Assembly (NCBI GenBank): GCA_026989405.1
Contig: JALSJL010000005.1
Location: 1-7,066 of the forward strand
Direction of reading: 5' to 3'
Source of the DNA: Marinosulfonomonas sp.
Lineage (GTDB): Bacteria; Pseudomonadota; Alphaproteobacteria; Rhodobacterales; Rhodobacteraceae
Length of the DNA stretch: 7,066 nt
The notes below the pieces were generated by a model. The model was not told the DNA's origin. It did no database searches and saw nothing but the letters and a program-made list of their open reading frames with translations. Position 1 is the stretch's first letter, and every line of letters begins with the position of its first letter. A program made the position numbers and the translations under genes. Positions 6,316 to 7,066 of this stretch are shown here, one piece after another.

Positions 6316-7066
6316 TCAGTCTTCTTTCTGGGCCTCGGCCCGAGACTTGCCGGACACATCCATGGCAAGTGTCGCGGCCATGAACCCGTCCAGATCTCCA
6401 TCCAGCACGCCCTGGGTGTCGGAGGTCTCATGGTTGGTGCGCAGGTCCTTGACCATCTGGTAGGGCTGCAACACATAAGACCGTATCTGGTTGCCCCAGC
6501 CGGCATCTCCCTTGGCCTCATGCGCTTCCTGGATGGACGCGTTTCGCCTGTCCAGTTCCAGTTGATACAGGCGCGATTTCAATGCCGCCATGGCGTTTGC
6601 CCGGTTCTGGTGCTGTGATTTTTCCGAACTTTGCACCACGATCCCGGTGGGAATGTGGGTGATACGCACGGCCGAATCCGTCGTATTCACGTGCTGCCCA
6701 CCCGCCCCGGATGAGCGATAGGTATCGACGCGAATATCCGACGGGTTGATTTCAATGTCGATGTTTTCGTCAACGACCGGATAGACCCAGACCGAGGAAA
6801 AGGACGTATGGCGTCGCGCTGCGCTGTCATAGGGCGATATCCGCACCAGCCGGTGCACGCCGCTTTCGCTTTTCAGCCAGCCATAGGCGTTCGGCCCGGA
6901 AATCCGGTAGGCGGCAGATCGTATGCCGGCTTCATCCCCGGCGGTTTCGCTGATCAGTTCAACCTTGTAGCCATGTTTTTCGGCCCACCTGACATACATG
7001 CGCGCCAGCATTGCGGCCCAGTCGCAGCTTTCGGTGCCACCGGCACCGGCGTTGATTTCCAGGAAC
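6316..7066 (-). CDS. prfB: Peptide chain release factor 2 (RF2), N-terminal part beyond the window
   Basis: The last 249 residues plus TGA stop (6318-6316); about 120-130 N-terminal residues lie past the right edge, so the start codon and any programmed frameshift site cannot be seen. RF2 reads UGA and UAA in the ribosomal A site and triggers peptide release. Visible landmarks in order: EINAGAGGTESCDWA at the left of the fragment, typical of RF2 rather than RF1; GVHRLVRISPYDS, containing the stop-codon-reading tripeptide as SPY (6837-6829) instead of the SPF of E. coli RF2; DIEINPSDIRVDTYRSSG; and the universal GGQ peptide-release motif (GAGGQHVN, GGQ codons at 6702-6694). After that come AVRITHIPTGIVVQ, SQHQNRANAM, WGNQIRSYVLQPYQMVKDLRT, and a C-terminal tail ending AEAQKED. 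No truncation or frameshift appears in the visible part. The DUF2189 gene follows 95 bp downstream on the same strand with no convincing terminator between. Confidence 0.97.
   Translation of the reverse strand, partial: FLEINAGAGGTESCDWAAMLARMYVRWAEKHGYKVELISETAGDEAGIRSAAYRISGPNAYGWLKSESGVHRLVRISPYDSAARRHTSFSSVWVYPVVDENIDIEINPSDIRVDTYRSSGAGGQHVNTTDSAVRITHIPTGIVVQSSEKSQHQNRANAMAALKSRLYQLELDRRNASIQEAHEAKGDAGWGNQIRSYVLQPYQMVKDLRTNHETSDTQGVLDGDLDGFMAATLAMDVSGKSRAEAQKED

Noticed and set aside
1..7066. Search for CRISPR arrays, transfer RNA genes, insertion sequences, attachment sites, riboswitches or a phage/defence island
   Set aside because: No regularly spaced repeats, no cloverleaf-type sequence, no terminal inverted repeats with transposase, and composition looks even across the window. 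The gene content is core chromosomal.

Overview
This window looks like ordinary chromosomal DNA from a GC-rich alphaproteobacterium, most likely a member of the Rhodobacterales (Roseobacter/Paracoccaceae type). The basis is the high GC content, the style of the proteins (an M23 peptidase with an FVRLTP stretch just before its membrane helix, a short bactofilin, a DUF2189 membrane protein) and the gene neighbourhood. I see no mobile element, CRISPR array, RNA gene, phage gene or toxin/defence module, and no convincing case for a new multi-gene system.

Layout from left to right. (1) Positions 1-3239, minus strand: a very large AsmA/YhdP-like protein (DUF3971 plus AsmA-like C-terminal region), 1079 residues visible, with its C-terminal end cut off by the left edge. 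(2) Positions 3240-3532: a divergent intergenic region of about 290 bp that must hold the promoters for both directions. (3) Positions 3533-4879, plus strand: a membrane-anchored M23 (LytM-type) peptidoglycan endopeptidase with a long periplasmic coiled coil. (4) Positions 4869-5378, plus strand: a bactofilin whose start codon lies inside the end of the peptidase gene, followed by a clear intrinsic terminator at 5398-5435. (5) Positions 5447-6220, minus strand: a DUF2189 integral membrane protein. (6) Positions 6316-7066, minus strand: the C-terminal two thirds of peptide chain release factor 2 (prfB), cut by the right edge.

The centre is an envelope-morphogenesis block. The overlapping peptidase and bactofilin genes look translationally coupled. 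They fit the known theme of a cytoplasmic bactofilin scaffold positioning an M23 hydrolase that trims the cell wall in the periplasm. The divergent AsmA-like protein belongs to a family linked to lipid transport or homeostasis between inner and outer membranes, so the shared intergenic region may couple wall remodelling with outer-membrane supply; that link is inference. On the right, prfB and the DUF2189 gene run in the same direction 97 bp apart and may be co-transcribed, although their functions have no obvious connection.

Smaller points worth noting are an 18-bp perfect palindrome inside the AsmA-like gene, a 12-bp tandem repeat encoding a PxxG-type tetrapeptide repeat in the same gene, an AATTGC-N10-GCAATT inverted repeat in the divergent promoter region, an obligatory non-ATG start for the peptidase gene, and SPY in place of the textbook SPF stop-codon-reading tripeptide in RF2.
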